A DNA stretch of 64,000 bases from DATGLE01 sp035294325 (GCA_035294325.1 DATGLE010000066.1:41882-105881), one strand, 5' to 3'; shown: positions 10,336 to 19,147, counted from the stretch's first letter. Translations and numbers: made by a program. The notes: generated by a model from the sequence alone, not told the origin.

Positions 10336-10797
10336 ATGCAAGAGCCGCCTTCAGATAAAATTAGACCGCCCCGGGCGCCACTGGCACCACTACACCTGAC
10401 ACTTCCACTCCCTCCCAGCATCAATGAACAATATGCAACCGTTGACGGTCGCCGCGTCAGCACTGTCGCCGCCCGTCGTTTCAAGCAGCAGGTACGCACA
10501 ATACTGCGCGATCTCGAACGAGAGGGAATATTGCATGATGGATTGCGTAAACATCTCCGCGAGCACTATCTGGCACTCTTCCTGGACTTTTACTTTACCA
10601 CTCCGCTCAAACGAGACCTCGACGGCGGCCTCAAGATTACACAGGACGCGCTCTGCGAAGGGCTGGGATTGAACGACAACCGCATCGTTGACATTCATCT
10701 AACGAAACACATCAACCCGTTGCACCCCCATCTTTATGTTGAACTGGAAGCGATCATCGACTGGCATTTCGACAAGGAGTACATTCTTCTTACCTGA
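10336..10797 (+). CDS. rusA: RusA-family Holliday junction resolvase-like endonuclease
   Basis: A 153-residue protein. The core LKRDLDGGLKITQDAL followed by LGLNDNRIV matches the RusA pattern, with acidic residues at about 94, 96, 104 and 114 fitting the metal-dependent active site. RusA enzymes cut four-way DNA junctions and are often phage-derived, though no other phage gene is seen here. The ATG follows CTTCAGGAGATCTC, a good ribosome site. A possible -35 box (TTGACA) is at 10234. It stands alone between the minus-strand GlmL operon and the DUF92 gene. Confidence 0.85.
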   Translation: MQEPPSDKIRPPRAPLAPLHLTLPLPPSINEQYATVDGRRVSTVAARRFKQQVRTILRDLEREGILHDGLRKHLREHYLALFLDFYFTTPLKRDLDGGLKITQDALCEGLGLNDNRIVDIHLTKHINPLHPHLYVELEAIIDWHFDKEYILLT

Positions 10798-10904
10798 ACG
10801 TACAGTTTGCGTCCCTCTCTCGTTGCCTTCACTTAGATAGAACTGATAATGAGGGCGTTCTGTAACAGCATTATTGCCTATTTTTTGCGAGGTACTAGTC
10901 AAGA

Positions 10905-11855
10905 ATGTCTAGCATAACTGATTTATTCCACAAGCGCAGGGGAGGAGTTTTATGGGGACATCTCATACCCCGACCTCCCCGTTCTGCTGGCAAATATTTG
11001 AGCGGCGCACCCGCCCGTTTCCTGCCGGGGCTATTTCTGAGCAGCGGCATCGGCCTGCTGGCCTACCGGCGGCGCTCGCTCAGCCGCAGCGGCATCGTGG
11101 GCGCGACCATCACCGGTACAACGATCTTTGGTATGGGCGGCTGGGGCTGGGGCGCGACGCTTGTCTTCTTCTTCGTCTCCTCCAGCCTCCTTTCCCACTT
11201 TCGTGCCAGAGATAAGGAGCGGACGGCAGCGGATAAGTTCAGCAAAGGTTCGCAGCGCGATCTGGGCCAGGTCGCGGCCAACGGGGGCATCGCAACACTG
11301 CTGGCGCTGGCCTACGGGTTGAGCAAGGCGCCGGCGCTGCGCGAGTTACTACAGGCTGGCTATGTGGGAGCACTGGCTACGGCAACCGCCGATACGTGGG
11401 CCACCGAGCTAGGAGTGCTGAGCACGCAGTCGCCGCGCCTGATTACCACGGGCAAGCCTACCGCGCCGGGAACCTCCGGCGGAGTGACGCTGCTCGGCAG
11501 CAGCGCGGCAGCGCTGGGCGCGCTGGCCCTGGGCCTGGTCTTCTGGCTCCTTCAGCGAGGTCGCGGCGCGCGCGCAATATTGCCTTGCATCGGACTCATC
11601 AGCGGGCTGCTTGGCAGCCTCTTCGATAGTCTTCTGGGCGCGAGCGTGCAGGCCATGTACTACTGCCCGGACTGCGAAAAAGAGACGGAGCGTCGGCTGC
11701 ACAACTGCGGCACAAGGACGCGCCTGCTGCGCGGCTACGAGTGGATCAATAACGACGTGGTGAATTTCCTGGCGACGGCCGCCGGCGCGCTGGCTGCGAC
11801 AGCGCTGGCCTCGGCAACACGCTCACCCTTTTTGCGGCAAAAAACGTGTCTCTAA
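10905..11855 (+). CDS. DUF92 family membrane protein
   Basis: A 316-residue polytopic membrane protein. Family signatures are visible: SRSGIVGATITGTTIFG, then DKFSKGSQRDLGQVAANGG, then ATATADTWATELG, then GTSGGVTLLG and LLGSLFDSLLGASVQ. The DUF92/TMEM19 family includes plant VTE6, reported as a phytyl-phosphate kinase; bacterial members are mostly unassigned, so an isoprenoid or lipid phosphate role is only possible. It has an insert with paired cysteines (YYCPDCEKETERRLHNCG) common in the family. The ribosome site is weak (GAGGT 13 bases upstream). Confidence 0.85.
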   Translation: MSSITDLFHKRRGGVLWGHLIPRPPRSAGKYLSGAPARFLPGLFLSSGIGLLAYRRRSLSRSGIVGATITGTTIFGMGGWGWGATLVFFFVSSSLLSHFRARDKERTAADKFSKGSQRDLGQVAANGGIATLLALAYGLSKAPALRELLQAGYVGALATATADTWATELGVLSTQSPRLITTGKPTAPGTSGGVTLLGSSAAALGALALGLVFWLLQRGRGARAILPCIGLISGLLGSLFDSLLGASVQAMYYCPDCEKETERRLHNCGTRTRLLRGYEWINNDVVNFLATAAGALAATALASATRSPFLRQKTCL

Positions 11856-11924
11856 ATAAAGAGAGTTCGTTGCTCAGCGTTTCTATCTCCCCTGCACAGT
11901 GCTGGCGCGATGAAGCCGTGCCAA

Positions 11925-12017
11925 CGATGGATGAGAGTTATGTGGACAAATATACGACGAGCATTTGTCCACATAACTCTCATCCATCGCGCGAGCGCCT
12001 GTGGCGCTCGCGCGATG
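11925..12017. repeat. Long perfect inverted repeat plus second GC-rich hairpin
   Basis: Arms 11925-11951 and 11963-11989 are perfectly complementary over 27 bp with an 11-bp spacer. A second hairpin follows at 11985-12017 (arms of 15, loop TGT). The arm sequence is not shared with the other long inverted repeats in this window. It lies between the DUF92 gene and the next gene and may act as a terminator. Confidence 0.85.
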
Positions 12018-12101
12018 ATGCCGAAAACCGCTCTCTCTTAGAATTGAACAACTACCATCGAGAATGATCCATCCGTCAAAACAGGAGAAGGAAAGACAAC
12101 C

Positions 12102-12581
12102 ATGAAGATTGCACGTAGCACTATTATTTCGCGTCACTGGCGCCCGGGGCAGGCTGTGCTGGCCGGTCTGCTTGCCACGATTGCTTACAGCGTCGCGATG
12201 GAAGAAGACTACAAAGTGGTCGGCAATCGCTTCAACGACGTTGAATTTATCCAGGGATTGCTGGGGAAAGCGGGCCGCAGTGATGCAGGTCTGGCCCTCG
12301 CCTGGCTGATTCACCTGCTCAATGGTATAGCCCTGGCGCAGATCTACGGCGCGGTAGCGAAGCGTTTCCTCCCCGGCCCGAACTGGCTCAAAGGTGCCAT
12401 CTTTTCCGAGGCATTTGTCTGCTCGGTCTGGTCCCTGGCACCCGTCGCCGACAAATATCACCCCCTGATTAAAGAGGGCGCAATGCCGAAGCTCGCTACC
12501 TGGCCCTCTTTCTGGCAAAATCTCCTGCGCCATCTCATCTTCGGGCTGACGCTGGGCCTGCTCTATAACGACAAAAACTAA
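12102..12581 (+). CDS. Small polytopic membrane protein (possibly DUF6789)
   Basis: A 159-residue protein with about four membrane segments: WRPGQAVLAGLLATIAYSVA, LAWLIHLLNGIALAQIYGAVA, LKGAIFSEAFVCSVWSLAP and FWQNLLRHLIFGLTLGLLY. Conserved-looking polar residues include the HPLIKEG loop and LRHLIFG. The layout suggests a DUF6789-type protein of unknown function; the family name is from memory and unverified. The ATG follows ACAGGAGAAGGAAAGACAACC. It lies just after the large inverted repeat at 11925-12017, and a hairpin follows its stop codon. Confidence 0.6.
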   Translation: MKIARSTIISRHWRPGQAVLAGLLATIAYSVAMEEDYKVVGNRFNDVEFIQGLLGKAGRSDAGLALAWLIHLLNGIALAQIYGAVAKRFLPGPNWLKGAIFSEAFVCSVWSLAPVADKYHPLIKEGAMPKLATWPSFWQNLLRHLIFGLTLGLLYNDKN

Positions 12582-12612
12582 AAAAGATGAGAAGCGTCAG
12601 AGCCTCTCATCT
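12581..12612 (-). terminator. Hairpin with T-run on the minus strand
   Basis: AGATGAGA (12585-12592) pairs with TCTCATCT (12605-12612), and the minus strand continues with a run of T. It would stop transcripts arriving from the minus-strand gene at 12993-13361, after they cross the repeat region. It may also mark the end of the plus-strand gene. Confidence 0.5.
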
Positions 12613-12617
12613 ACTAA

Positions 12618-12951
12618 TGCAATTTAACGCGCCGGGCAAGTTTTCCTGACGGCTCACCGCTGCACGGTTCGCCAGGAGGGGGAGCCTGCGAGCACAGCGC
12701 CGCAGGTGCACTCTCAGGCGAGGAGCCTGCGGGCACAGCGCCGCAAACTCCCCCTCCTGGCGTGCCTGCGGCGCACCCTCGGACGAGGAGTCTGCGGGCA
12801 CAGCGCCTGCGGCGCTGTGCCCGCAGACTCCTCATAACAGGCGAGCCGCGCAGCGGTGAGCCGTCAGCGAAACATGCACATGGCGTTAAGATAATAATCC
12901 GAGCATAATGGATGTGCGGAACCGCGCGCTTTAGTGCGCGGTTCCGCACAT
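12618..12951. repeat. Nested GC-rich palindromes, CAGCGAAAC-TGCACAT class
   Basis: No gene is supported here. Nested copies of 'gcctgcgggcacagcgcc' and its complement form several hairpins between 12670 and 12835. The segment 12840-12895 (AGGCGAGCCGCGCAGCGG, then GTCAGCGAAACATGCACAT) recurs at 30647-30700 and 30752-30810. A separate hairpin at 12912-12951 has 16-bp perfect arms. Confidence 0.75.
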
Positions 12952-12992
12952 GTAGAGTGTCCAACTTATATTTTTAAACTTCATTAATACGA

Positions 12993-13361
12993 TTATACCA
13001 GATAGCGCAACCAGCGGCTCACAAACGGCAGCCGGTAATCGGGGTGCAGCCAGGCCATAACCATCAACCATATCCATAGCAGGATCCATACCCACCACAG
13101 GGCGCTCAGCAGCAGGCCCAGACCAAAATTCGTCAGCAGGCTGAGCAGCGGCACCCAGGCCAGCATGGCCTTCAAGATACTCACCCCTGCCATCGCCACG
13201 GATAACGATCCGAACACGATTATTGATTGCGCTGCATGCCAACGCACATTCCGATTTTTCTCGAACACGAAGAGCAGGAGGCCCGATAACCAGAATAGAC
13301 AGTAGGCCAGGACACGTTCCAGCCGCTCATCAAGTCCAAGAGTCGTCATTCTATGCATCAT
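12993..13361 (-). CDS. Tic20/DUF4870-like small membrane protein
   Basis: A 122-residue protein with three to four membrane helices. ERVLAYCLFWLSGLLLFVFE followed by KNRNVRWHAAQSIIVFG is the hallmark of the DUF4870/Tic20-like group: a short loop rich in charged residues and an 'HAxQS' motif at the start of the next helix. A Trp-rich helix (LWWVWILLWIWLMVMAW) and DYRLPFVSRW close the protein. The function of bacterial members is unknown. I chose the start at 13361 because GATGAGG lies six bases upstream; an ATG at 13373 is too close to its ribosome site. Confidence 0.75.
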   Translation of the reverse strand: MMHRMTTLGLDERLERVLAYCLFWLSGLLLFVFEKNRNVRWHAAQSIIVFGSLSVAMAGVSILKAMLAWVPLLSLLTNFGLGLLLSALWWVWILLWIWLMVMAWLHPDYRLPFVSRWLRYLV

Positions 13362-13477
13362 AACATGCCTCATCCCTTCTGAGACGCAGCCCTCTTCGTT
13401 GAGGCGTTCGTCATTATTTTACTACTAACACATACTTATACGTAACGGCCCGAGACGGTGTTGCATTGTTCAGTCAA

Positions 13478-13660
13478 ACCTCCACAGTTCTCCTGACGCC
13501 TCCTGACGCTCACCGGCCACTCGCGCGTCTGCGCCACGCGCTGCAATGGTATAGTGTGATGAGGGAAGGCGCGGCGCGCCTTCCCTCATCACACTATACA
13601 GAAGGCGAGCGTTACAGGGGCGAGCAAGCGCGTGCGAGGGCATCAGCCACCAGGCACCCC
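13478..13660. repeat. Modular inverted-repeat element, copy 1
   Basis: A left module (ACTCGCGCGTCTGCGCC near 13519), a long inverted repeat with perfect 23-bp arms (13550-13572 and 13576-13598, 3-nt loop), and a right module (AGGCGAGCG ... GCGAGCAAGCG, about 13601-13635). The outer modules match those at 26924-27040 and 37378-37811, while the arm sequence is unrelated. The gap 13362-13752 holds nothing else I can identify. Confidence 0.8.
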
Positions 13661-13752
13661 TCAACAAGGAGATACGGGTTAGGTCATGGCTTGCTGCCAC
13701 CCGTGAATACGGAATACAATCAGGCAGTACACGCGAAAGGATGAGGCGAGTT

Positions 13753-14526
13753 ATGCAGTATAAAATCATCCACTTTCCCGGCGGCCAGCGCGCACGCGCG
13801 GTGAAAGCGTCCCCCGGCACGAGCGCCGATGCTGTTCTGGAGGCGCTCAGCATCGCGAAGCCAGAGGCGCTGCTGGTCCTGATAGGGGGCGCGAATAACC
13901 TGGAGCAGCAGCTCGTGGCCTCCCTCGTTCCATTATTCAGCCAGGGTATCGCGCCAGCAGCCGCGCATACCGGGGCAATGATTATCGACGGCGGCACATG
14001 TTCAGGCGTGATGGAGCTGATGGGCCAGGGAGTGGCCGCGCAGGGATACCCATCGACGCTGCTGGGCGTATCGGCTGCCGGCCTGGTAACGTACCCCGGC
14101 GCACCTGCTATTGAACGCCCCGACGATGCCACCGCGCTCGATCCCCATCACAGCCATTTCGTACTGGTGGATAGCCAGGAATGGGGCGGCGAGACAGAGA
14201 TGCTCTTCGCGCTGGCCCGCGCCATTGCCAGGGACATTCCTGCCCTGGCAATCCTGGTTAACGGCGGCCCCATCGCCCGCAGCGAGGCATTGGAGGCTGT
14301 GCGCAGCAACTGGCCGCTGCTCGTCATCGAAGGTAGCGGGCGCGCAGCCGACGAAATCGCCACCCTCTGGCGCAAGCGTCCTGCCGCCGTCACGGACGAA
14401 AAGCAGCGCGAGATCATCGCGCGGGGCGCTATCTCCCTCTTCCCCCTGCACGGCGCCCCTGATGAACTGTTCCGGCGCATCGTTCGCCTGCTGGGAAAAG
14501 AGAGGGTTCAGGATGAGAGAGCTTAG
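13753..14526 (+). CDS. SLOG-superfamily (LSDAT, TRPM-like) protein
   Basis: A 257-residue Rossmann-like protein. Motifs fit the prokaryotic LSDAT branch of SLOG domains: LLVLIGGANNLE, then AMIIDGGTCSGVMELMGQG with LLGVSAAG, DPHHSHFVLVDSQEWGGE, LVNGGPIARSEALEA and WPLLVIEGSGRAADEIATLW. SLOG domains bind nucleotide-derived ligands; this branch resembles the ligand-sensing part of TRPM channels. No effector domain is fused, so it may act alone or with the adjacent TPR protein. I took the ATG at 13753 because GAGG lies at the right distance; an ATG 12 bases upstream lacks room for a ribosome site. Its stop codon overlaps that of the convergent TPR gene. Confidence 0.8.
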   Translation: MQYKIIHFPGGQRARAVKASPGTSADAVLEALSIAKPEALLVLIGGANNLEQQLVASLVPLFSQGIAPAAAHTGAMIIDGGTCSGVMELMGQGVAAQGYPSTLLGVSAAGLVTYPGAPAIERPDDATALDPHHSHFVLVDSQEWGGETEMLFALARAIARDIPALAILVNGGPIARSEALEAVRSNWPLLVIEGSGRAADEIATLWRKRPAAVTDEKQREIIARGAISLFPLHGAPDELFRRIVRLLGKERVQDERA

Positions 14527-15866
14527 GGAGCGACTTTATGATCCTCACTCCCACCTGCGCTGGCATCGAGAGGCGCCGGGGATATCGTGCTGACCTTCAC
14601 CGCCCCTATCGCCTCCTCCTGCATCTCCATAGCGGCCTTTGCCTTCGTAACCATCGCGATCACCTCATCCAGATGCTCGATAGGATATTTACTCTCAGCC
14701 TCTTTTAAAAACGCGAGGCCATCGAGCACACTCTGAAAAACACCGGAGGCAGGCGTCAGCTCTATCGCCGCCTTGTAGGCAGCAACGGCGTCGCCCTTTT
14801 TGAGCACGAGTATTGCCATGCTCAGGTCATAGTAATCCCAGTAAGGTTCCTCCGAAGCTCTGGCGGCAATGCGTTTCTGCGCCGTCTCCATCGTCTGCTC
14901 GAAAGCCGGCAACGCAGTCTCTATGTCGCCTTCATGCAGCGCCAGGGCGGCAATGTTGCTGATGGCATAGGAGGATTGAGGATTGGCCTTGCGGGCCAGC
15001 TTATAATAATCCAGCGCCAGGGCATACTGGTTCAAGCGGCGATAGGTCCCGGCAAGGCCAGCAATCGCCTCCTCATAGTTGGGCAGCAGCTCGTTTGCCC
15101 GTCGGAAATGCTCTATAGCTCTGGTATATGCGCTAAAGCGTTTCTCCGCATCGTGTGTCCTTTGATACTCCCTATCAGCCTGAAGGCGATAAGCGAACCC
15201 CAGTTCCTTATGAGTTTGCGGTAGATCTGGATCAGCGGCGAGCGCGGCTGTAAGATGCTCGATGGACAGATCATAAGCGCCAATATCATTATAGATGCGG
15301 CCCAGAGCATAGTGAGCCTGCGGATCATGCTCCCGCAGCCGCAAGGCCGCCTGATACGCCTCGATAGCCTGGCCGTTTTTTCCCTTTTCTGCAAACTCGT
15401 TACCCAGAATCAGGAAGGCTATCGCCCGGCTGGTCTTCTCCACATCCCGCGTCAGCTTCTGGTGAAGTTCATCGATCTCCTGCTTCTTTTTATCGATCTC
15501 TTTCTTCATTTCATCTATTTTTTCCAGGCTCCCGCTGCCCCTTTTCTCCAGATCTCGAAAGCTCCTGATACCGAAGTAGCCCAATATGCCAACCCCCACG
15601 CCTACCAGGATCGGAATGATGACAGAGAGATCATTAATCCAGCTCAGGAGGTTCGCCATCATTGCTGACTCTCGATCAGCCTGGGACGCGGTTTGATTCG
15701 CTACAGTCACAGCCGTCGCCGCCTGATCGAGTATAGCATTGGCGTCGGGCGTCGGCGTGGGCTGCGCAACGCTCGCCCGTGCGCCAGAGGTAGACACTGC
15801 GAGCAACAGGATGGATAGGACGATGAGGAGCATTACGCTTACAATCAGAAACGGTTTGCGCGGCAT
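14523..15866 (-). CDS. Membrane-anchored TPR protein
   Basis: A 447-residue protein. The N-terminal signal or anchor (FLIVSVMLLIVLSILLLAVS) is followed by a Thr/Pro/Ala stretch, a second membrane helix (SVIIPILVGVGVGILGYFGI), then a coiled coil rich in Lys/Glu (EKIDEMKKEIDKKKQEIDEL). From about residue 165 there are at least six TPR-like helical pairs (AIEAYQAALRLREHDPQAHY, LSIEHLTAALAADPDLPQTH and others). The TPR part is probably cytoplasmic and serves protein contacts. I chose ATG 15866 because AGGGAGGGAACCTT precedes it. The gene converges on the SLOG gene with overlapping stops. The function is not known. Confidence 0.75.
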   Translation of the reverse strand: MPRKPFLIVSVMLLIVLSILLLAVSTSGARASVAQPTPTPDANAILDQAATAVTVANQTASQADRESAMMANLLSWINDLSVIIPILVGVGVGILGYFGIRSFRDLEKRGSGSLEKIDEMKKEIDKKKQEIDELHQKLTRDVEKTSRAIAFLILGNEFAEKGKNGQAIEAYQAALRLREHDPQAHYALGRIYNDIGAYDLSIEHLTAALAADPDLPQTHKELGFAYRLQADREYQRTHDAEKRFSAYTRAIEHFRRANELLPNYEEAIAGLAGTYRRLNQYALALDYYKLARKANPQSSYAISNIAALALHEGDIETALPAFEQTMETAQKRIAARASEEPYWDYYDLSMAILVLKKGDAVAAYKAAIELTPASGVFQSVLDGLAFLKEAESKYPIEHLDEVIAMVTKAKAAMEMQEEAIGAVKVSTISPAPLDASAGGSEDHKVAP

Positions 15867-16074
15867 AAGGTTCCCTCCCTGGACACGTAACAACATCAAA
15901 CAATAATTACATGTAAAGGCATTATCCGCACTCATCATAGCACATCTTTGCCATTTTTACACCGTCTGAAAGAAAGCCAGGCGGCATAGCCCATATTGTC
16001 ACAGTCGAAAGAACTGCCGTATAATTGAGATGAGTATAACACTACGATTTCGCTTTCAGGAGGCTCAGGTTCGT

Positions 16075-16446
16075 ATGCCTGCACTTATGGTAAATATAGG
16101 AGATCCCATCTTCATTGGAGATTTCTTTGGCGCACTGCTTGCCCTGCCCATATCGCTTTTTCTTGTCTTCTGGCTGAGCGCCGTTAAGAACCGCAAAGCG
16201 GTGGTGGCCGGCGGCTTTATCGGTGTCGTCCTCGGCTTCCTCATCATTCTTGGTTGGGCCGGAACGCTTATTTTTGATACGCCGCTCCCCGGGGCCAACG
16301 GCGGTTCGGTATTCTTCGGCTCGGTGCTGTTCTGCTCGGCGCTTGGCCTGTCCGGCGGCATCCTCATGGACCTGCTTATCGCCCGCAAGAGCGCACGCGA
16401 TTATCGCCGGCAGCAGGTTCTCCACCAGCAGCCCGCCCACGAATAG
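16075..16446 (+). CDS. Small membrane protein upstream of holA
   Basis: A 123-residue protein with three predicted membrane helices: FFGALLALPISLFLVFWLSA, VVAGGFIGVVLGFLIILGWAG and FFGSVLFCSALGLSGGILMD. A basic tail follows (RKSARDYRRQQ). I do not recognise the family. The ATG at 16075 follows CAGGAGGCTCAGGTTCGT; a possible start 45 bases upstream lacks a ribosome site. It ends 13 bp before holA and is probably co-transcribed with it, but nothing links it to replication. Confidence 0.6.
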   Translation: MPALMVNIGDPIFIGDFFGALLALPISLFLVFWLSAVKNRKAVVAGGFIGVVLGFLIILGWAGTLIFDTPLPGANGGSVFFGSVLFCSALGLSGGILMDLLIARKSARDYRRQQVLHQQPAHE

Positions 16447-16459
16447 CGCTGCCAGGACC

Positions 16460-17518
16460 ATGTTTTATCTTCTGCACGGCGACGACGAATTTACCAGCCG
16501 CGAGCAGTTGAAGCAACTGCGCCAGCAGGGCGGCTTCGATTATAACCAGGATACCTATAACGGCGCCGAGGTAGACCTGAAAACGATCATCATGACCAGT
16601 AATACGCTGCCTTTCCTCACCGAACAGCGCCTGGTTGTCGTCGAGGGGCTGCCCAAAAAAAAGCGCTCCGAAGCAACGGGCGCCGCCGCTGCATCTTCCT
16701 CCGAGGGGGAGGCAGCGGCCGCCGCGACGAAGGGGAGCAAGGCCAGAAAAGGAGGCAAAAAGAGCAGCAAGGGCAGCACGCTGAGCCGCGCTGGCTTCGA
16801 GAAGGCGCTGGCCGAACACGTCGCCACCATGCCGGAGACAACCATGCTTGTGCTGCTGGTCGATGAAGCGCTGGAGGCAGCGAATCCCCTGGTTAAAGCC
16901 GCCTCCCGGTACGGCAAGGTAATCCAGAGCACGTTGCCCAGAGGCGCCGCCCTGGAAAGCTGGATCGGCAGGCGGGCCAGAAGCATCCACACACGGATTA
17001 CGCCGGAGGCAACGAAGATGCTGGCGAATTTCATTGGCAACAACCTGCGTCTACTGGCGAATGAACTCGATAAGCTGGCAACCTACGTTGGCCCGAATGG
17101 GACGATCAACGTCGAGGATGTGCGCCAGTTGTCCGCCCAGGTACAGGAGGCGCGCATCTTCGATCTGACCGACGCGCTGGCGCAGCGCAATCGCAAGCAG
17201 GCGATGAATATTCTGCACGATCTGCTCGCCGACGGTGAGCCGCCACTGAAGCTCCTCAGTACCATCACGACACACCTGCGCTCGCTGCTGCTGGTCAAGG
17301 AGCTGGCCCAGAAGGGGATGCGCGCGGCGCAGATCGCCTCTACGTTGAGCATGCAGCCCTTTCTGGCGGAAAAAGCGCTGCGCCAGAGTGGCAATTTCAC
17401 CGCCGCGCAGCTGGAAGGCGCCTATCGCCAGTTGCTGGCAACCGATGCCGCACTCAAACGCAGCCGCCTGACTCCTGAAATGGCGCTCGACCTGCTAATC
17501 GCGCAATTCGGTACATGA
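16460..17518 (+). CDS. holA: DNA polymerase III delta subunit
   Basis: The clamp-loader delta subunit opens the beta clamp during replication. The protein is 352 residues. FYLLHGDDEFTSREQLKQL is the typical start of domain 1, and the C-terminal collar region shows EPPLKLLSTITTHLRSLLLV and LTPEMALDLLIAQF. It carries an unusual low-complexity insert at about residues 66-108, made of Ala, Ser, Lys and Gly (KKKRSEATGAAAASSS, then KGSKARKGGKKSSKGS), between the strand VVVEGLP and the helix AGFEKALAEH. I chose ATG 16460 because it begins the conserved strand and follows CCAGGACC; an upstream in-frame extension overlaps the previous gene and is unconserved. Confidence 0.92.
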   Translation: MFYLLHGDDEFTSREQLKQLRQQGGFDYNQDTYNGAEVDLKTIIMTSNTLPFLTEQRLVVVEGLPKKKRSEATGAAAASSSEGEAAAAATKGSKARKGGKKSSKGSTLSRAGFEKALAEHVATMPETTMLVLLVDEALEAANPLVKAASRYGKVIQSTLPRGAALESWIGRRARSIHTRITPEATKMLANFIGNNLRLLANELDKLATYVGPNGTINVEDVRQLSAQVQEARIFDLTDALAQRNRKQAMNILHDLLADGEPPLKLLSTITTHLRSLLLVKELAQKGMRAAQIASTLSMQPFLAEKALRQSGNFTAAQLEGAYRQLLATDAALKRSRLTPEMALDLLIAQFGT

Positions 17519-17542
17519 AAAATTGGGGCGTCCTTTCGTCCG

Positions 17543-17660
17543 TAGCCGCGCGATGATGAACATGGACAACCAGGATCGGCGATGTTCCCCGATGCGTAGC
17601 GGCGCGATTGATCGCGCCTCGTCCAGCCTGTCGAGCGGCTCCAGGCGCGATGAAGCGTAC
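17543..17660. repeat. GCGCGATGATGA class repeat after holA
   Basis: CGTAGCCGCGCGATGATGA at about 17543 is followed by ACCAGGATCGG and a second element, CGTAGCGGCGCGATTGATCG. Related copies follow the stop codons of tetR (29983), rplY (33309) and hxlR (41911) and occur inverted at 43087. Confidence 0.65.
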
Positions 17661-17692
17661 CGCCACGCACAGTTATCAGCAATCGCAGTAAT

Positions 17693-18832
17693 ATGTCACC
17701 ATTGCAACAAATAATTATAGAGCGCATCCGGCGCAACGGCCCCATCACCTTCGCCGACTATATGCGTATGGCCCTCTACGAGCCGGGCTATGGCTACTAC
17801 GTCAGCGGGGCCTATAAAATGGGCTGGGAGGGAGACTACTACACCAGCAGCGATGTTTCGGACCTCTTCGCGCACTGCATGGGACGGCAGCTCTGCCAGA
17901 TGTGGCAGCAGTTGGGACAACCCGCGCCGTTTGTCGTGCTGGAGCAAGGGGCGGGGCGCGGACAACTTGCTCAGGGAGTACGCACCTGGGCGGAGCAGGA
18001 GGCCCCCGCCTTTGGCGCCGCGCTCGACTACCGTGGTGAGGATATACGCTCCGGCCAGGATGCCAGCGCGCCGCACGACGAAAAGGCTCCCTCGCCTTCC
18101 GTCATCCTCTCGAATGAACTGGTCGACGCCTTCCCCGTCCACATCGTCGAGAAGCGTGGCTCAAGACTATACGAAATCTACGTGACGGAGCAGCAGGGGC
18201 ACCTGTACGAAGTACTGGATGAGCCGGGCACGCCGGAGGTGGCCGGCTACCTGGACCGCTACAAGATCCCCTGGACGACCTTCGACGATGGCTGGCGCGC
18301 GGAAATCAATCTGGATGCACTGCATTGGATAGAGCGCTGCGCTCGCTTCCTGCTCGGTTACACATCTCCGGTACGCCAGGATATGGCGGCGGCGCGGCGC
18401 GCGCGCAAAAGGCATGGCTTCCTCCTCACCATCGACTATGGCGATAAGGCGCGCGCGCTCTATACGCCCTACCGGCCTCGTGGCACGCTCGCCTGCTACT
18501 ATCGCCATCGCTTGCTGGAGCAGCCGCTCATACACCCCGGTGAACAGGATATTACCGCGCACGTCAACTTTAGCGCGCTCATCGATGAGGGGCGGCGCCA
18601 CGGTCTGCGCCTGCATACATTCACCACGCAGCGTCTCTGGCTCACCGCTATGGGAATCTACGAAGAGCTGGAGCGCACACGCCAGCGCGACTTTGCCGTA
18701 ATCGATAGCGAGCGCGGGAGTGATCGTGGACAGACGGCGCTGCTGCAATGGTATATGCTGCGCCAGCGCGTTTCCGCCCTCACCGAACCGGCGGGCATGG
18801 GCAACTTCAAAATACTCATCATGAAAGCCTGA
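17693..18832 (+). CDS. MidA/NDUFAF7-type SAM-dependent methyltransferase
   Basis: A 379-residue class I methyltransferase of the SAM_MT_28 (DUF185) family. The N-terminus has GPITFADYMRMALYEPGYGYY, nearly diagnostic of this group, followed by YYTSSDVSDLFAHCMGRQL. The SAM-binding glycine motif is VVLEQGAGRGQLAQG. Later landmarks are VILSNELVDAFPVH and GFLLTIDYGD, and QDITAHVNFSALI near the end. Mitochondrial NDUFAF7 methylates an Arg of complex I subunit NDUFS2 (bacterial NuoD) during assembly, and a nuoD lies 42 kb downstream here. The bacterial substrate is unproven. No strong ribosome site is visible before the ATG. Confidence 0.9.
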   Translation: MSPLQQIIIERIRRNGPITFADYMRMALYEPGYGYYVSGAYKMGWEGDYYTSSDVSDLFAHCMGRQLCQMWQQLGQPAPFVVLEQGAGRGQLAQGVRTWAEQEAPAFGAALDYRGEDIRSGQDASAPHDEKAPSPSVILSNELVDAFPVHIVEKRGSRLYEIYVTEQQGHLYEVLDEPGTPEVAGYLDRYKIPWTTFDDGWRAEINLDALHWIERCARFLLGYTSPVRQDMAAARRARKRHGFLLTIDYGDKARALYTPYRPRGTLACYYRHRLLEQPLIHPGEQDITAHVNFSALIDEGRRHGLRLHTFTTQRLWLTAMGIYEELERTRQRDFAVIDSERGSDRGQTALLQWYMLRQRVSALTEPAGMGNFKILIMKA

Positions 18833-19147
18833 TTTGCACACCTCGCCACCTCCGGTGACTCGCAGAGGGAGAGAGCGAGTGTCAGAGAGGCGCCGAATGG
18901 CGCCTCTCTGGCTCTCCTTAATAACTTTATGCGAAGCGCAGCAGGTGCCGAGGGATCAGAGAAAGGATGCCAGCGCATAAAAAGATGCCTCTTCCCCGAA
19001 AAGGCCAGGGCGATTTAAAAGTCCTCTTCCGTGCGCAGCGGCGCGATGATGAGAAAAGATTGCTGATCTTGAATGGTACTGTTTATCATCGCGCCGCTGC
19101 GCGCAGTGAAGTCTCATGCCGCGACTTTTCAATGGCCCGGGAAAAGG
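18833..19147. repeat. Palindromic region after the methyltransferase gene
   Basis: No gene is supported. A hairpin at 18883-18910 (CAGAGAGGCGCC, loop GAAT) could end the upstream transcript although no T-run follows. CCAGGGCGATTTAAAA at about 19005 resembles the end of the MITE-like element that starts at 19148. GCAGCGGCGCGATGATGA at 19037 and its near-complement at 19087-19103 form another inverted pair. Confidence 0.6.

Noticed and set aside
10336..10797. Prophage remnant around rusA
   Set aside because: No integrase, terminase, capsid or att-like repeat is present; flanking genes are chromosomal.
11883..12533. 216-codon minus-strand frame opposite the small membrane protein
   Set aside because: It runs through the long inverted repeat, its composition is odd, and the plus-strand gene has membrane helices and a good ribosome site.
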